A stretch of 64,000 nucleotides of DNA from Mycobacterium sp. JS623 (GCF_000328565.1 NC_019966.1:2604001-2668000), one strand, 5' to 3'; positions 7,692 through 15,087 are shown, numbered from the stretch's first letter. Made by a program: numbers and translations. The notes: generated by a model not told the origin, from the letters alone.

Positions 7692-8450
7692 CTAGCGACC
7701 GAGAATGTTGCCGATCATCCCGCCGACGCTGGCCGCACTGGCGCCGGCCTGCTGACCGCCGCCTTTCCCGCCCATGAATGACCCGGGCAGTTCCTCGGAG
7801 GGCTGAACGACGACGAAACCGTTGCCCTGAAACGACATCGTGAACGCCTCGCCAGTGGTGCGACCGATGAGTGTGCCCAAGCCAAGTTGGTCGGCGCGGT
7901 GGAATCCCGTCTGCAGCGACGTGGACCAGCAGATCGCGGCCTGCGGATCCGCGTATGTCGGCTGGTCGACGTTGAGCACTACCGGGGCACCCTTCGAAGT
8001 GATTGCGATGCGACCCTGGCCGGCAAAGACACAGTTGAACAGGCCCGCATTCGACAACATTCCAGCGCCCTGCACGCGGCGGATGTCGTAGGTGAGCGTC
8101 GGGTCGAACGCGAGCACGTTCTTGCCGTTGATGGTGAGAGAGTCGTGGGGACCGTCGAGGTCGATGAGGTGCACGTCGGCCGCAAGGTCGGCGAGGAACA
8201 CGTCACCGACACCGGTGCATCTCATGATCGGCACGCCCTCGCCAGTGAGTTGCTGCTTGAGGAACTTGCCGACGCCGCCCGAGCCCAGCGGCTGAAACTG
8301 CACGTTGCCCTGGTAGGCGACCATCGAGCCCTGGCGCACCAGCATGTCACCGTTGAGCGCAATCTTGAGCATCTTGCCGTTCTGCAGCTTCATCCCTGGC
8401 TGTTGAGTCTGAGCCTCGGCGTTGTCGGGCGAAAAGAGGTTGCTACGCAT
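7692..8450 (-). CDS. AIM24/DUF124-family protein
   Basis: 252 residues from the ATG at 8448-8450, preceded by GGAGGGA with 7-bp spacing (a TTG two codons upstream is less likely). The protein is a beta-rich AIM24-like fold (MLVRQGSMVAYQGNVQFQ..., GLFNCVFAGQGRIAI..., GEAFTMSFQGNGFVVVQP) with a Gly/Ala-rich tail (GGKGGGQQAGASAASVGGM). Bacterial members are found with stress and tellurium-resistance loci; no molecular function is firmly known. It is the last intact host gene before the integrated element. Confidence 0.8.
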   Translation of the reverse strand: MRSNLFSPDNAEAQTQQPGMKLQNGKMLKIALNGDMLVRQGSMVAYQGNVQFQPLGSGGVGKFLKQQLTGEGVPIMRCTGVGDVFLADLAADVHLIDLDGPHDSLTINGKNVLAFDPTLTYDIRRVQGAGMLSNAGLFNCVFAGQGRIAITSKGAPVVLNVDQPTYADPQAAICWSTSLQTGFHRADQLGLGTLIGRTTGEAFTMSFQGNGFVVVQPSEELPGSFMGGKGGGQQAGASAASVGGMIGNILGR

Positions 8451-8995
8451 AAACAATCCCTCCGGAGTGCAAGAGACTTGGTTGCTGTCACTCTAGTGGC
8501 GCCACTAACTTCGTCAGTGATGAACGGGGAAGGTGTCGGCTAAGGTCAGCGTTCGCGCGCGCTCGTTCTTCCAGCCGTTCTCGAAGCGCGATGGTTGTTG
8601 CTGATGCAAGCGCAGCTAAATAGCCTTGCTAGAAAGATTCATATCGCTATTGACACGTGGGACAATTTATGTGGCCCGACCCCTTTCCGGTCCGACGCTC
8701 ACCCCCGGGGCGCCGAGGGGAGCCCCGCCAGACACGTATCCCCCCACGGCGCCTGGCGGGGCGGGTACGGCGGGCGGCGGGCCAGGCTCGCTGCTGAACT
8801 CTCAGGGTCACCCCGTCGATCGCCTAACGCCGAATTAAGACGTGACCAACCTCAAAGCGACGCTGATGAATACGTTCCTCGCGCCAGGGGCGGCTAAACC
8901 AGAGTTCAGAACCTAGCGCCGCAATCGACTGGCCCATATCTGGCCCCTGTGGTCCGAAACCGATCTCAGAAAGTGTCTGGGAACTGCAAACAAAG
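8451..8995. other. Intergenic region left of the element
   Basis: 545 bp with no well-supported gene. A Pro/Gly-rich plus-strand reading frame at 8626-8838 starts with TTG, has no ribosome binding site and resembles the low-complexity tail of a secreted protein, so it may be a gene fragment. Nothing else is recognised. Confidence 0.4.
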
Positions 8996-9019
8996 TGGTG
9001 CGCGATACTGGGATTGAAC
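8996..9019. repeat. attL core: 24-bp copy of the tRNA-Val(GAC) 3' end
   Basis: These 24 bp are identical to 19543-19566, which cover CCA, the discriminator, the acceptor strand and part of the T-arm of tRNA-Val(GAC). Sequence diverges immediately on both sides. This copy sits next to the integrase gene and is not followed by a complete tRNA, so it is the half-site created by integration. Confidence 0.9.
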
Positions 9020-9071
9020 TTGCCACTAGCAAATATGCGTGTTGAGGTCGTGAGCTGAGCATTTGGTGCCA

Positions 9072-9083
9072 TATACTGGGGTT
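9072..9083 (+). promoter_or_regulatory. Candidate promoter -10 (TATACT) for the leader-integrase transcript
   Basis: TATACT at 9072-9077 is followed by 6 bp and then an ATG at 9084, the spacing expected for a leaderless mycobacterial transcript. No convincing -35 is present. It lies within about 55-60 bp of the attL core, so integration could alter int expression. Confidence 0.4.
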
Positions 9084-9188
9084 ATGGGAGAAAACAACTC
9101 AGGTCCACAGAGGTACTTAAATGGACACAGCAACCCTCAAATATCCATGTATGTGGTGCATATGTGGTGCGAAAGTCGTGCAAAGTAA
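9084..9188 (+). CDS. 34-codon leader ORF overlapping the integrase start
   Basis: An ATG 6 bp after a TATACT box opens a 34-codon frame (MGENNSGPQRYLNGHSNPQI...) whose TAA at 9186-9188 overlaps the integrase ATG at 9188 (TAATG). The arrangement suggests coupled or attenuated translation of int. The paired arm-type repeats at 9151-9170 lie within it. Too short for homology; the inference rests on geometry. Confidence 0.4.
   Translation: MGENNSGPQRYLNGHSNPQISMYVVHMWCESRAK
9151..9170 (+). repeat. Left arm-type repeat pair (2 x ATGTGGTGC)
   Basis: Two direct copies of TGTGGTGC start at 9152 and 9163, 11 bp apart. The 20-bp block is 19/20 identical to 19475-19494 inside the right end. Paired direct repeats at one-helical-turn spacing on both sides of a core are the expected form of integrase arm-type binding sites. 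Confidence 0.7.
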
Positions 9189-10378
9189 TGGCGTCACGGA
9201 AAAAGGAACCAAGGTCCGAGCGGCGCGCATTCGGGCGGCTTCGTCAATTCCGTTCGGGTCGATGGAAGGCGAGCTATACGGGGCCTGACGGCAACCTCTA
9301 CGAGGCTGAGCACACGTTCGCGGCCAGGGTCGACGCAGAGGCGTGGCTTACTGATCGCCGCCGCGAGATCGACCGTGAACTGTGGTCACCCCCCGCCAGC
9401 ACTGAGCAGAAGAAGGAGGCGGGCCAGCGGAAAAAGGCGGCGGCCCAAACCTTCGGCGACTACGCCAAGAAGTGGCTAGAGGCGCGAACCGTGAAGGGCC
9501 GGCCGCTTAGGCCGCGCACCTGCGAGCACTACGAGAAGCTGCTGGGTCGGCACATCCTGCCGACCTTCCGGGGCAAGCCGATCCGCGACATCACGATGGC
9601 GTCGGTTGACCGCTGGTACGCCAAGACGGCTAAGGATGCGCCGACCGTCCGGGCACACGCCTACTCGCTGCTGCGAACGATCTTGGAGACGGCGCGCACC
9701 CGTGATCGGCTCATCGACGTCAACCCGTGCATGATTCGGGGAGCCGGGAGCGTCACGCGCGTGATCACTCCGAAGCCTGCGACCCTCCAGCAGTTGGGCA
9801 CCGTTGCCGCTGAAATGCCAGAGGGGCTGCGGCTGATGGTTCTGCTGGCGGCCTGGTGCGCAATGAGGTTCGGAGAACTGGCAGAGCTGCGCCGGGGAGA
9901 TGTCAACGTCAAAGACGGCGTGGTGTCCATCACGCGGGGTGTTTCGCGGGTGTCCGGTGGACACAGCGTCGGCGGACCGAAGTCGGACGCGGGTGTGCGC
10001 GATGTGGCGATCCCGCCGCATATCCTCCCCGCCGTTAAGGCGCATCTGGAGCATGTCGAGCCTGGTAAGGATGCGCTGCTATTCCCGGCGAAATCTGGCA
10101 GGCACTTGCAGCCGTCCACGTTCTACCGGCATTACTACAGGGCGCGCACGGCGGCGGGTCGCGACGATCTGCGATTTCACGACTTGCGGCACACAGGCGC
10201 GACGCTCGCAGCCCAGACCGGGGCGACACTGGCCGAACTGATGAACCGGCTGGGGCATACGACCCCGCAGGCCGCAATGAAGTATCAACACGCCACCGAT
10301 GGACGCGATAAGGCCCTCGCGGCGGCGCTCTCGAAGCTGGCACAGCCCGACGTGACGCCCCTGGCTGCGGTGTCGTAA
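9188..10378 (+). CDS. int: Tyrosine recombinase integrase
   Basis: 396 residues from the ATG at 9188 (a GTG at 9164 is in frame but lies in the arm-site repeat). An arm-binding/AP2-like N-terminus (GRLRQFRSGRWKASYTGPDG) is followed by a core-binding SAM-like domain and a catalytic domain with R227 (WCAMRFGEL), H331-x-x-R334 (FHDLRHTGATL), H357 (RLGHTT) and Y366 (MKYQHAT). It should integrate and, with the excisionase, excise the element at tRNA-Val. I recall the phiRv2 integrase (Rv2659c) as similar. Two hairpins follow the stop. Confidence 0.95.
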   Translation: MASRKKEPRSERRAFGRLRQFRSGRWKASYTGPDGNLYEAEHTFAARVDAEAWLTDRRREIDRELWSPPASTEQKKEAGQRKKAAAQTFGDYAKKWLEARTVKGRPLRPRTCEHYEKLLGRHILPTFRGKPIRDITMASVDRWYAKTAKDAPTVRAHAYSLLRTILETARTRDRLIDVNPCMIRGAGSVTRVITPKPATLQQLGTVAAEMPEGLRLMVLLAAWCAMRFGELAELRRGDVNVKDGVVSITRGVSRVSGGHSVGGPKSDAGVRDVAIPPHILPAVKAHLEHVEPGKDALLFPAKSGRHLQPSTFYRHYYRARTAAGRDDLRFHDLRHTGATLAAQTGATLAELMNRLGHTTPQAAMKYQHATDGRDKALAAALSKLAQPDVTPLAAVS

Positions 10379-10409
10379 AAGGGGCGAGAGGTCGGGTTAC
10401 ATGAACGCT

Positions 10410-10431
10410 AAGCGCCCGCTGGGGGGCGCTT
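10410..10431 (+). terminator. Hairpin after int
   Basis: AAGCGCCC (10410-10417) pairs with GGGCGCTT (10424-10431) around a 6-nt loop, 32 bp after the int stop. It has only a weak U-rich tail, so termination is probable rather than certain. Confidence 0.5.
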
Positions 10432-10481
10432 GGTTGTGGGCGGTACGCGCTCCGCTCAGCTAGTGGCGTGGGTCACAAATC

Positions 10482-10508
10482 GCCTAAGAAATGGGCTTAG
10501 GCTTTTTT
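10482..10508 (+). terminator. Rho-independent terminator
   Basis: GCCTAAG (10482-10488), a 7-nt loop, CTTAGGC (10496-10502) and a run of six T form a classical intrinsic terminator, rare in mycobacterial genes and more typical of phages. It closes the int transcript. Both stem arms contain the CTAAG/CTTAG pentamer enriched in this part of the element. Confidence 0.8.
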
Positions 10509-10704
10509 AAAGATTCTTAGCTACGTGGGTTGCGGACTTCTACCCGCTGACCGGGTAATGACTGGTTGTGACCTCGATTGGCGCGAGTTATCCACAAGCT
10601 GGGTTAGCTAGCTCACAATGTTTGCCAAAACCTACTTACAGCGGTGTAGTTCATTGGGTTTCTTGTTGGGCCAGCGAACTCTAGACTCCCTCAAGAGCAC
10701 CAAA

Positions 10705-10745
10705 AGCCCTGGGAAATCCCACAGGGTGGGGATCGCTCCAGGGCT
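10705..10745 (+). other. Nested inverted repeat in a non-coding stretch (possible structured RNA)
   Basis: AGCCCTGG (10705-10712) pairs with CCAGGGCT (10738-10745). Inside it ATCCC (10716-10720) pairs with GGGAT (10729-10733). A further hairpin TAGTT-CGGC-AACTA lies at 10752-10765. The stretch 10509-10838 has no convincing gene; an ORF at 10618-10815 has no ribosome binding site. The folds precede the small-gene operon at 10839 and could be its leader. Confidence 0.45.
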
Positions 10746-10838
10746 GATGGGTAGTTCGGCAACTAGACCACAGACTGTAGCGCATCTCCTAGCGGGTGCT
10801 CGTTATATGGGCTAAGTGCCCTGTCAGGAGGTGCCCTC

Positions 10839-11048
10839 GTGGCACGCAGAGTTAGTAGGAGCGCCGCAACCGGGCGTTTTGTGAAGGGTTCTACCGCGCG
10901 TAGCAACCCGAAGACGACCACCACCGAGTCAGTAGGTCGTGGCACGTCGAACAAGACAGCGGTCAATCGCTCGGCGGCATCTGGCCGGTTCGTCAAAGAA
11001 TCGACAGCCAAGCGTCACCCCAATACGACAATCACGCAGCGGGTGTGA
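10839..11048 (+). CDS. Small basic protein with an internal 26-residue duplication
   Basis: 69 residues, GTG start with AGGAGGT 7 bp upstream. Residues 7-32 and 44-69 are a tandem repeat identical at about 17 of 26 positions, sharing RSAA-x-GRFVK and P-x-TT. Single-copy forms of this R-S-A-x-x-G-R-F-V motif are common in small actinobacterial and phage proteins of unknown role. The next gene starts 1 bp after its stop. Basic and low in hydrophobics, so a nucleic-acid contact is possible but unproven. Confidence 0.75.
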   Translation: MARRVSRSAATGRFVKGSTARSNPKTTTTESVGRGTSNKTAVNRSAASGRFVKESTAKRHPNTTITQRV

Positions 11049-11049
11049 C

Positions 11050-11292
11050 ATGGCATCAGGATTCAAGATGAACCCCAATTTCGGCGAAGAGATTGGACGC
11101 CAGGTGAACAGTCACTTTCAGAAGATGTTCGACACAGTATTTCGGCGTCACGCCGGAAAGTCTGTGCCGGACGTAAAGGACGCACTCAAGCGCGAGTTCA
11201 AGCGCGGCGGTGCGGACATCACCGATCCTGAGCTGACCAAGATCGCAACCGCGATCAGCGAAGGTACACGGATCAGGGTTCGCGCGGCGTAG
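11050..11292 (+). CDS. Small element protein, function unknown
   Basis: 80 residues from the ATG at 11050, 1 bp after the stop of the preceding gene (TGACATG), so translation is likely coupled. The start of the longer frame upstream overlaps the previous gene and is rejected. The protein is helical and charged (NSHFQKMFDTVFRRHAGKSV, DVKDALKREFKRGG, PELTKIATAISEGTRI). No family is recognised. Confidence 0.7.
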   Translation: MASGFKMNPNFGEEIGRQVNSHFQKMFDTVFRRHAGKSVPDVKDALKREFKRGGADITDPELTKIATAISEGTRIRVRAA

Positions 11293-11303
11293 CAGGAAAG
11301 TAG

Positions 11304-11341
11304 GGAGACGGCCATCGGGGCAACCATCTCGGTGGCCGTCT
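11304..11341 (+). terminator. Hairpin terminator after the small-gene pair
   Basis: AGACGGCCA (11304-11312) pairs with TGGCCGTCT (11331-11339) around an 18-nt loop and is followed by TTCTG. It starts 11 bp after the stop at 11292 and separates this operon from the convergent capsid operon. Confidence 0.65.
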
Positions 11342-11516
11342 TCTGCATTCGGGCACGCGAGGCGGGGGGAGGAGAGGACGCCGCGATCCCGGCCCGGGAC
11401 CGCTTAAGGTGGCGCGCTCACCCCAAGGCGCACACCTAAGCGGTCGACGCCCGCGCGAGCACACGACGGCCCCAGGAGTGGGAGGCCGGTCGGCGGCAGC
11501 GGGCGAAGCTTTGGAG

Positions 11517-11536
11517 ATTCCTGCAATTGCAGGAAT
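11517..11536. repeat. 20-bp perfect palindrome with CTGCAATTGCAG core
   Basis: A perfect 20-bp palindrome centred on CTGCAATTGCAG. The same 12-bp core recurs at 13964-13975 upstream of the capsid gene, and a variant is at 14112-14125. Possibly an operator; no protein partner is known. Confidence 0.6.
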
Positions 11537-11539
11537 ATG

Positions 11540-11563
11540 AAATTACGCCAGTTGGCGTAATTT
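11540..11563. repeat. Inverted repeat AAATTACGCCA-GT-TGGCGTAATTT
   Basis: Eleven-bp arms with a 2-bp spacer, 3 bp from the CTGCAATTGCAG palindrome. Its outer AATTAC/GTAATT is shared with the palindrome at 14108-14129. Confidence 0.6.
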
Positions 11564-11757
11564 GAAGTGCTTGAACGAGTGCGGGGAAATCGTTCCCACA
11601 CCCGCCCAGCAAGGTGGCCGGTCGCCCCGTCCGTTCGGCAACCGACCACCCAACGGTCACGCGCTCCCGGCGGCGGTAGAAAGGTAAAAACACCCCCCGC
11701 CGGAAGCGGCGTAACCCACCGGACACGCACGAGCCAACGTGCATGTCCGGCACGCAC

Positions 11758-12411
11758 TCAGCGGCTAAGGCCCTTAAGCCGAAGCCTTAGCGCGACAGCC
11801 TTATTCGCTCCCTCGGACGAACCGTCCTCGGCGTCCTCGGACAGGTCATCGTCCAGGCCCACAATGCCGTCAACACAGTCAGCGCCGAGATGCACCGAAG
11901 CGTCATGGATGGCCTGCAACATCGCGCCGTCGCCACCGAAGGACTTACCCGACAGGATGGCATCAAGCCCGTCCTGAAACGCCTTAGCGCTGAGAACGCG
12001 GGCGTCCGGGTTACTCGGGACATTCACGAATGCGCCCCCTATAAGGACATGAGCGGGGCCGTTAGCGCCCTTAGTGCGGATGAACTCGACACTGACAGAC
12101 CGGAGATGGCCTTCGGCTACGAGCGACCTTAGATGTTGTGCGGCTGGCGTTGATGCAAACGTGCCCGACACCCGAAGGTTACGGTCGGCGTCCATCCACG
12201 GTCGGCCAGAACCAACGATGTCGGACACGTCAGAACTATGGTTCGCATTGATCGGCACGCTCGCCGGGAAGGGCTGCTGCCACTGATCGGGTAGCAGAAT
12301 CTCGCCGTCTCGGTCGAGTGCAGCGCTGCTTAGCAGCAGATCAAATGTGCCGTTCGGGCTGTCGTCCGCGAGCGCTTTGATGCTTGCCGTTGCCGACTTT
12401 GACTCGGTCAC
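11758..12411 (-). CDS. HK97-family prohead protease
   Basis: 217 residues from a GTG at 12409-12411 that overlaps the TGA of the upstream gene (GTGA). The longer frame starting at 12441 is rejected for this reason. The family pattern is clear: SSAALDRDGEILLPDQW, then His58 in PINANHS and Ser105 in GHLRSVSVEF, the likely catalytic pair. It should trim capsid subunits during procapsid maturation. In HK97-type modules the protease gene normally precedes the capsid gene; here it is last. Confidence 0.88.
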   Translation of the reverse strand: MTESKSATASIKALADDSPNGTFDLLLSSAALDRDGEILLPDQWQQPFPASVPINANHSSDVSDIVGSGRPWMDADRNLRVSGTFASTPAAQHLRSLVAEGHLRSVSVEFIRTKGANGPAHVLIGGAFVNVPSNPDARVLSAKAFQDGLDAILSGKSFGGDGAMLQAIHDASVHLGADCVDGIVGLDDDLSEDAEDGSSEGANKAVALRLRLKGLSR

Positions 12412-12602
12412 TTCGCGACCGCCCATCCGCACGCAATCCATTGTTCTGCAACATGTTCCGGCACCTCGGCAGTCTCGCCAGAACCGAACACTATGCCGTG
12501 ATGTACGGCCTGATACGGCGGGTTCACAACGACGAAGACAAGCGGCGGGGTGCCGGGATCACCGGCAACCCCCTCCGCTTGCTTAGCCTCTGCGGCTGCC
12601 AT
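12408..12602 (-). CDS. Small phage protein between capsid and protease
   Basis: 64 residues. The capsid stop TAA (12602-12604) overlaps its ATG by one base and its stop overlaps the protease GTG, so the three genes are tightly coupled. The core PYQAVHHGIVFGSGETAEVPEHVAEQWI resembles small actinophage proteins with a V-x-Y-x-V-x-H-x-G-x-x-Y/F-x-x-G-E/D pattern found near capsid genes. A head accessory or connector role is inferred from position only. Confidence 0.7.
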   Translation of the reverse strand: MAAAEAKQAEGVAGDPGTPPLVFVVVNPPYQAVHHGIVFGSGETAEVPEHVAEQWIACGWAVAK

Positions 12603-13735
12603 TAGGAACTCGCCAGTGTGGCCTTGACCACGCCGCCTGGCAGGTACACCGAAGTGCCGTAACGGCCTTCTAGGCGGGCACGGTTAAGGTTCCGGCTGAA
12701 GTCGTCGGCGTTCGACATCTCCGACCAGGTCAGCTGCACGCCCAGATGGTCAGTGTCGACAGCGACAGCGTTCCTAGCCAGCACGTGACCCACACCAGCA
12801 GCCTGGGAGATGGTCGTTGCAATCGGGACGCCGTACAAGCGGCGCTGAGCCGGGTTGTAAGGCAGCGACAGGTGCTCCACGGCGTTGGTTGTGGAAAGCA
12901 GAAGCTCAATCGCCTCAAAGTCGCTTGGGTGCAAGACAATCGCGCTAGCCGTGTAGCCCGCAACCTCAAGCGCTGTAAGGCTCTTGCGGAGAGTGACCGG
13001 AATGCTAGTGGCGAATGCCTGCGTAACGATCCCGCTCGTGGCGTTGATGTCGGCGAGAACCTTAGCCTCAACCGCGCGCTGCAAGCCGTAATTCAGCTCG
13101 CCGGATATGAACTGCTCAAGGGTGGCGTTATCCGCCATCCAATAGTGGTCGATGCCTTCCGATAGGTGGGCGATGACGCTTAGCGACTGCTCCACGCGAG
13201 TGACCGAATAAACCGACGTCGGTTTGACCGCTCCACTAGCGACAACCGCCGCGTTGTTGGTCCGGGTGGACTGCTGCAAAAAGGCGTAGAGGGGGCTGCC
13301 GTGACCGACGGTCGGCAGAACGTCCAAAAGGCCGGTCGCTGGCTGTCCAAGTGCAATCGGATCGGGTAGGAACTCCTGCCCAACCACGGCGGCACCAGAA
13401 GCTGCAAGGCTCTTGCGCTCCACCAGGCCCTTAGCCATCTTGGCGTTAAAGGCCAGGCGGAGGTTGTCGGCGGGCGCGTCGGCCCGGTGCTCATCGTCGG
13501 CCACGCTGGCGGCGAACATGCCAGCCCCGGCTAGCGGGTGTGCGGCAAATGCCTTGGCGCGGACCTCGGCGGCGTCCAGCTCGGCGCGGCTAGCGGCCAG
13601 CTTCTCTACCCGGGCCTCAAGACCCGGAAGGGTGCCGAAGCTCTTAGTCGCGATGGCCTGACCGATCTGCTGGTCGAGTTCGGCGGCTTCCTCGTTGATC
13701 TGGCGGCGTACCGCTTCGATCTGCGATTCATTCAT
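12602..13735 (-). CDS. HK97-fold major capsid protein
   Basis: 377 residues from the ATG at 13733-13735 (another ATG eight codons upstream is possible; the extension to 13993 is Arg-rich shadow sequence). An N-terminal coiled-coil scaffold-like segment (IEAVRRQINEEAAELDQQIG...LEARVEKLAASRAELDAAE) precedes the HK97 fold (LGQPATGLLDVLPTV, YSVTRVEQSLSVIAHLSEGI, GYTASAIVLHPSDFEAIELL, YGVPIATTI). It is long enough to be intact. With the protease it could build procapsids, but no portal or large terminase is present in the element. Confidence 0.9.
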   Translation of the reverse strand: MNESQIEAVRRQINEEAAELDQQIGQAIATKSFGTLPGLEARVEKLAASRAELDAAEVRAKAFAAHPLAGAGMFAASVADDEHRADAPADNLRLAFNAKMAKGLVERKSLAASGAAVVGQEFLPDPIALGQPATGLLDVLPTVGHGSPLYAFLQQSTRTNNAAVVASGAVKPTSVYSVTRVEQSLSVIAHLSEGIDHYWMADNATLEQFISGELNYGLQRAVEAKVLADINATSGIVTQAFATSIPVTLRKSLTALEVAGYTASAIVLHPSDFEAIELLLSTTNAVEHLSLPYNPAQRRLYGVPIATTISQAAGVGHVLARNAVAVDTDHLGVQLTWSEMSNADDFSRNLNRARLEGRYGTSVYLPGGVVKATLASS

Positions 13736-13957
13736 ATTCAGCTGTTGCTTTCTTTGCATGTGAGTGAGCGCCACGGCCCGGAATGGGCGCGGCGGTGATT
13801 CACCTGCGGGACGACGGCGGCGGGAAACCCGGTGACGGCAAATCAGTCTTGCGAGACTAATTTGCGATTGCGGGTCGGCGGCGTTGGTCGTGCGGCTGGT
13901 CGTGCCGGTCTGACGGGTCCGGGTGGGGAGCGGAGAGGCGGCACAGGTGGAGCGGCG

Positions 13958-13981
13958 AAATCCCTGCAATTGCAGGGGTTT
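13958..13981. repeat. Palindrome with CTGCAATTGCAG core upstream of capsid
   Basis: CCCTGCAATTGCAGGG (13962-13977) is a perfect 16-bp palindrome, extended by A/T pairs with one G-T mismatch. It shares its 12-bp core with the palindrome at 11517-11536 on the far side of the capsid module. Confidence 0.6.
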
Positions 13982-14107
13982 GCGGTTGTGCATGGGATCG
14001 CTAAGCGGTCGAGCTAACCGGAGGTTCAGCGGGTAAGGGATCGTCTCGTAGACGGACCCTTAGGCGGCTTAGTAAGCGGCTTAGGTTGACGGGTTAGAAG
14101 TCCCGGA

Positions 14108-14129
14108 AATTACTGTAATTGCAGTAATT
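14108..14129. repeat. Palindrome AATTACTG-N6-CAGTAATT
   Basis: Eight-bp perfect arms around TAATTG. It combines the AATTAC arms of 11540-11563 with the AATTGCAG half of the other palindrome type. Confidence 0.55.
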
Positions 14130-14131
14130 CG

Positions 14132-14148
14132 CCCCCGATTTTCGGGGG
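14132..14148 (-). terminator. Hairpin CCCCCGA-N3-TCGGGGG
   Basis: Seven-bp G/C-rich stem with a TTT loop, 82 bp downstream of the DUF2834-like gene on the minus strand. No long T-tract; probable terminator. Confidence 0.5.
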
Positions 14149-14229
14149 AAGTCTCGTCAGGCGTCGGCGAGAATCGCGGAATGGGCCATGATGAACGATT
14201 TAACAAAGCAGGCGATTTGCTTCCCCGCC

Positions 14230-14685
14230 TTACCCGAAGTCGATCCAGCCCGACAAGCCCGCCAACGCGCAGGCCAACATCGCGAGCAGGATGGTGTCAA
14301 CCGTCCGGAGTTGTGGCGTCTCCGAGCCGCCCATGCGCAATTCGCGGGCGATCAAGAACAGCGGGAAGGCCGCGCCTACCGCGACGAAGAAGCCTGCGGC
14401 GATGTACGCCCAAACGAACTTCACGTTGTACTTTCGCGCCTCGATGACCATGAAAATCGCGACGGAGACGCTGAGCATCAAGGCGTCGACAGTGACGACC
14501 CGCGAACCCGGTGTGACCTTAGTGTCGCGAAATAAGGTGCCGACAAAGTCTGTGAAGCTGTGTAGATAAGGGCCCATGTGGCTCCAGGTGCCAATGATCG
14601 CGGCGACGGCGATCACCCCGTAGACGATGCAGAGCACTTTGCGTGACGTGGGCAGAGACGATGCTGTGAGTTCGCTCGTACTCAT
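14230..14685 (-). CDS. DUF2834-like membrane protein
   Basis: 151 residues with four predicted transmembrane segments (about 16-38, 66-82, 90-112 and 128-147). The second half has a membrane pattern seen in DUF2834 proteins (VKFVWAYIAAGFFVAVGAAFPLFLIARE). No catalytic motif. It is cargo: not needed for capsid building or integration, and could act in superinfection exclusion or simply alter the host membrane. The ATG lies at 14683-14685. Confidence 0.65.
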   Translation of the reverse strand: MSTSELTASSLPTSRKVLCIVYGVIAVAAIIGTWSHMGPYLHSFTDFVGTLFRDTKVTPGSRVVTVDALMLSVSVAIFMVIEARKYNVKFVWAYIAAGFFVAVGAAFPLFLIARELRMGGSETPQLRTVDTILLAMLACALAGLSGWIDFG

Positions 14686-15087
14686 GGCTGTGACAGTATC
14701 AGCGATAGGCCCCGAGTTAGCGGCTTAGAGCCGGGTGGCATAACTACCCTCGGTAATCATTGTGGTGGCTCCTGTGCTTACTGAATAGGGAGGAATGAGA
14801 GTGTCTAGGCAAAGCGATGTTCACCACCGTGCCCCAATTGACACTCTCAAATAGGTCTGATTGGGTAAATGCGTGTCGCGCAGGGAAGGGAACAGGTCAT
14901 TTAGGCCAGTTTCATTATTTTTCGAAAACGTGTCCCGACTTTTAAGCGCCTGACGAGCGGTCATCCGCGTCGCGGCGCTCATTGTTGAACCCACCCCCGG
15001 CCCGGTGTCAGCCCGGCTCAGAAGGGGTTTGGGGCAACTTAGCCGCAGGTCAAGCCGCTAGGCTTTCCTGAGGTCTGATTGCGGACT
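14686..15087. other. Intergenic region with a 10-bp inverted repeat
   Basis: About 400 bp upstream of the membrane-protein gene and downstream of the GIY-YIG gene. TGAGAGTGTC (14796-14805) and GACACTCTCA (14840-14849) form an inverted repeat spanning a 17-codon GTG ORF (14801-14854) that has GGGAGG 8-13 bp upstream. No other gene is supportable. Confidence 0.4.

Larger units (their letters stand above)
11342..11757. other. Convergent intergenic region with palindromes
   Basis: About 415 bp between the small-gene pair and the protease gene. Apart from the two palindromes annotated separately, no gene or known RNA is seen. Confidence 0.5.
13736..14229. other. Leader/control region upstream of the capsid operon
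   Basis: About 490 bp without a gene. It contains inverted repeats at 13839-13864 (11-bp arms with one mismatch, TGCG loop) and 14035-14061 (12-bp arms, two mismatches), the CTGCAATTGCAG palindrome at 13958-13981, a second palindrome at 14108-14129, a hairpin at 14131-14148 and several CTTAG pentamers. It probably holds the capsid promoter and the terminator of the gene at 14230. Confidence 0.5.

Noticed and set aside
8626..8838. Pro/Gly-rich ORF left of attL
   Set aside because: TTG start without ribosome binding site and no recognisable domain; kept only as a note on the intergenic region.
9064..9087. Second att-core-like sequence (TGGTGCCATATACTGGGGTT)
   Set aside because: Only about 16 of 24 positions match the core, and the TATACT is better explained as a promoter box. 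Possibly an ancestral half-site, but not supportable.
10741..10830. tRNA-like stretch (GATGGGTAGTTCGGCAACTAG) after int
   Set aside because: It has a D-arm-like hairpin but no anticodon arm, T-arm or matching acceptor stem, so it is not annotated as a tRNA.
12602..13993. Full-length 463-residue capsid ORF
   Set aside because: The first 86 residues are Arg/Pro/Thr-rich and lie over inverted repeats and the CTGCAATTGCAG palindrome; the ATG at 13735 gives a normal capsid N-terminus.
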